From contig NZ_JADBGF010000001.1 of assembly GCF_014873495.1 (NCBI RefSeq), forward strand, positions 9,672,001 to 9,736,000: a stretch of 64,000 nucleotides of DNA, in the 5' to 3' direction. Shown in pieces: positions 62,333 to 64,000 of this stretch (positions are counted from its first letter, which is position 1; every line of letters starts with the position of its first letter). Under the pieces are notes generated by a model. That model saw only the letters and a list, made by a program, of their open reading frames with translations, was not told the origin of the DNA and searched no databases. This DNA is from Streptomyces stelliscabiei (GTDB lineage Bacteria; Actinomycetota; Actinomycetes; Streptomycetales; Streptomycetaceae). Made by a program: the position numbers and the translations under genes.

Positions 62333-63619
62333 GTGGGTAATCTTCCGAGTTGGCGAAAATTTACATCGCACCGGCGATCGGCCCGTGCGAGCGGCCACGA
62401 CGGCCAGGTTCCGCTCCGGCGAAACCAGGGCTTCCGGCTGCTGTGGATCGGTCAGCTGCTGTCCGACACGGGCTCGCAGATCAGCGCGATCGGCTATCCG
62501 CTGCTCATCCTGGCCCTGACCCACTCGGCGGTGCTCGCCGGGCTGGTCGGCACGGTACGGGCCGTCGCCCTGCTGTGCCTGCAACTCCCCGCGGGAGCGC
62601 TGGCGGACCGTTTCGACCGGCGGCTGACGATGATCGTCTGCGACGCCGCACGCGCCGTCCTGCTCGCTCTGCTCGGCGTCCTGGTCGTGCTGGATCTCGC
62701 GTCCTGGCCGGTGATCCTCGCCGTGAGCCTGATCGAGGGGGCCGCCGGTGCCCTCTTCAACCCCTCGGCCGCCGCCGCGCTGCCGGCCGTCGTGCCGGAC
62801 CGGCAGCTCGAACAGGCCTGGGCCGCCACCGAGGGCCGGACCTACGGGGCCGGCCTCGCGGGCCCGGCGCTCGGCGGCCTGCTGTTCGGGGTGGGCCGGG
62901 CCGTCCCGTTCCTGGCCGACGCCCTCTCCTTCGCGGTCTCGTGCGGCATGGTGAGCCGGATCCGCGGGCGGTTCCGGCCGGAGAACGCGGCCGGGCGGAC
63001 GACGTTGTGGCGTGAGGTGCTGGACGGTCTGCGACTCGTCTGGCAGGTGCCCGTTCTGCGGGCGGCGCTGATCCAGACCCCCTTGGTGAACTTGGCCTTC
63101 AGCGGCGTGATCTTCGCTCTCACCCTCACACTGCGACAAGGCGGTGTCTCCACCGCGGTGATCGGTCTGGTGCAGGCCGCCATCGCGGCCGGCGGACTCC
63201 TCGGCGCCGTCGTCGCTCCCCGGCTGCAAGGACGCGTGCGGCTGGCGACGCTGGCCACCACCATCACCCTGGCCGGGGCCGGGCTGTTCGGCACCGCGGC
63301 CCTGCTCCTGCCGTCACCGCTGGTGGCGGCGCCGGTCGCACTGGCGCTGCTGCTCGCGCCGGCCGCGAACGGCGCGCTGGTCGCCGTGGTGCTGCGCAGC
63401 GCGCCGGAGCACATGCGCGGCCGGGTCATCAGCACCGTGGTGACGGCGGCGACCGCCCTGGCGGCCCTGGCGCCGCTGAGCGCCGGCCTGATCGTCCAAC
63501 ACGCCTCCGGGGCCTGGGCGGTGGGCGCCTTCGCCGCCACGACCGCCGTAGCGGCCGTCCTGTGCCTGATCCTGCCGGGTTTCCGGCACGCGGAGTCCGC
63601 GGCGACCGCACCGGGCTGA
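62333..63619 (+). CDS. MFS transporter (EntS-like exporter)
   Basis: The 428-residue protein has twelve helices, the MFS motif A in the first loop (GALADRFDRRLTM, about residues 84-96) and a Tet/EntS-type layout (GPALGGLLFGVGRAVPFLAD). Such proteins export siderophores or drugs. The start is uncertain: GTG 62333 with GAGGG upstream gives a polar leader; a later start is possible. It diverges from the permease operon; no siderophore gene is in view. Confidence 0.8.
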   Translation: MGNLPSWRKFTSHRRSARASGHDGQVPLRRNQGFRLLWIGQLLSDTGSQISAIGYPLLILALTHSAVLAGLVGTVRAVALLCLQLPAGALADRFDRRLTMIVCDAARAVLLALLGVLVVLDLASWPVILAVSLIEGAAGALFNPSAAAALPAVVPDRQLEQAWAATEGRTYGAGLAGPALGGLLFGVGRAVPFLADALSFAVSCGMVSRIRGRFRPENAAGRTTLWREVLDGLRLVWQVPVLRAALIQTPLVNLAFSGVIFALTLTLRQGGVSTAVIGLVQAAIAAGGLLGAVVAPRLQGRVRLATLATTITLAGAGLFGTAALLLPSPLVAAPVALALLLAPAANGALVAVVLRSAPEHMRGRVISTVVTAATALAALAPLSAGLIVQHASGAWAVGAFAATTAVAAVLCLILPGFRHAESAATAPG

Positions 63620-63665
63620 GGACGTGCGAGCGGACCGGGCCGCGTACGTGCGAGCGGACGGCACG

Positions 63666-63694
63666 GCACGGCACGGTGAGGTGCGGTGCCGTGC
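63666..63694. terminator. Hairpin after the MFS gene
   Basis: Nine-bp arms (63666-63674 and 63686-63694) made from GCACGGCAC repeats. Two copies of ACGTGCGAGCGGAC lie just before it (63622 and 63645). Confidence 0.6.
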
Positions 63695-63764
63695 TGGGCG
63701 CACGTCGCGCCCGGTGGGGACGCCGGCGCGACGCGCGGGGCGGGGCGCGACGGGGCGGTGGATC

Positions 63765-64000
63765 TCAGGCCGTGTCCGGGAGTGTCACCGGCCCCGGCTG
63801 CGGCCGCTTCGCCGAGCGCCCGTCGCCCGACGAACGCCCGCGCAGCCGCCGCCACAGCCACGGCCCGAGGAAGTCCACGGCCCAGCGCACCTCGACACCG
63901 ACGGCCCGCAGCGCGGGGACCGGCGGCCGGGCAGGCAGCGGCTCGGCCCATCCGTCGTGACCGGGCAGACCGAGGGTGTGGGCCATGCCGGAGGCGATCC
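63765..64000 (-). CDS. C-terminal end of an unidentified protein (cut by the window edge)
   Basis: The minus-strand frame is open from the right edge to a stop at 63765-63767, about 78 residues. It reads IASGMAHTLGLPGHDGWAE, then ALRAVGVEVRWAVDFLGPWLW and a basic tail. I do not recognise the family from this piece. An internal ATG at 63986 is probably not the start. Confidence 0.5.
   Translation of the reverse strand, partial: IASGMAHTLGLPGHDGWAEPLPARPPVPALRAVGVEVRWAVDFLGPWLWRRLRGRSSGDGRSAKRPQPGPVTLPDTA

Overview
The window is about 64 kb of very GC-rich DNA. Its genes carry AGGAGG-type ribosome sites, GTG and TTG starts, and many stop/start overlaps (ATGA, GTGA, TGATG). These traits, with families such as snapalysin, DUF6480, DUF6003, DUF6411, MHYT and FG-GAP proteins, point to a Streptomyces chromosome, probably arm or accessory sequence. 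I found no rRNA, tRNA, CRISPR array, transposase or phage gene. All names rest on motif recognition by eye, not on database searches.

Layout. 1-1.9 kb is a decay zone with remnants of an SDR, a Rieske protein and a DUF1360 protein around one intact small membrane protein. 2.0-7.6 kb (minus) is a compact set: carboxylate-amine ligase, an unannotated 36-residue peptide gene, a glutamine-dependent amidotransferase coupled to it by TGATG, and an S9 peptidase. I regard this as the best candidate for an undescribed peptide or amide pathway. 7.8-8.5 kb is a broken acyl-CoA synthetase. 8.7-14.9 kb has a secreted cupin protein, a methyltransferase, a LysR regulator divergent from pcaF-pcaI-pcaJ (end of the beta-ketoadipate pathway) and an MHYT membrane sensor.

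14.9-26.7 kb is a twelve-gene minus-strand sugar operon: CUT2 ABC importer, L-fuconate dehydratase, lactonase, FucU mutarotase, two dehydrogenases, KDPG aldolase, KDG kinase, aldo/keto reductase and a FadR-type regulator. It should oxidise L-fucose or L-galactose-like sugars to lactone, acid and 2-keto-3-deoxy acid, ending in pyruvate. Phosphoglucomutase follows at 27.2 kb.

29-42 kb is rich in cell-wall and exported proteins: an HTH/TM/lysozyme-like protein, a D-Ala-D-Ala carboxypeptidase pseudogene with one Trp-to-stop change, two tandem secreted paralogues, a GH25 lysozyme, a membrane protein with a ricin-type lectin domain, two alpha/beta hydrolases, snapalysin, an FG-GAP protein and a propeller-like protein. 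42.3-46.6 kb looks like a metal and BlaI-controlled set (DUF4396, DUF5134, M56 peptidase, BlaI, DUF305, DUF6153) with a CsoR-like operator. 46.7-48.1 kb is a MarR/dienelactone hydrolase pair with clear operators.

48.2-53.5 kb is a stress-signalling module resembling Bacillus RsbQ-RsbP-RsbV-RsbW, with an extra PP2C phosphatase and a CsbD stress protein next to it. 53.5-64 kb has a cardiolipin synthase-like enzyme, small conserved proteins, an S1-domain protein, YceI with a MarR regulator and three operator-like repeats, polyphosphate kinase 2, a YihY protein, an amino-acid permease operon, an MFS exporter and a gene cut by the right edge.
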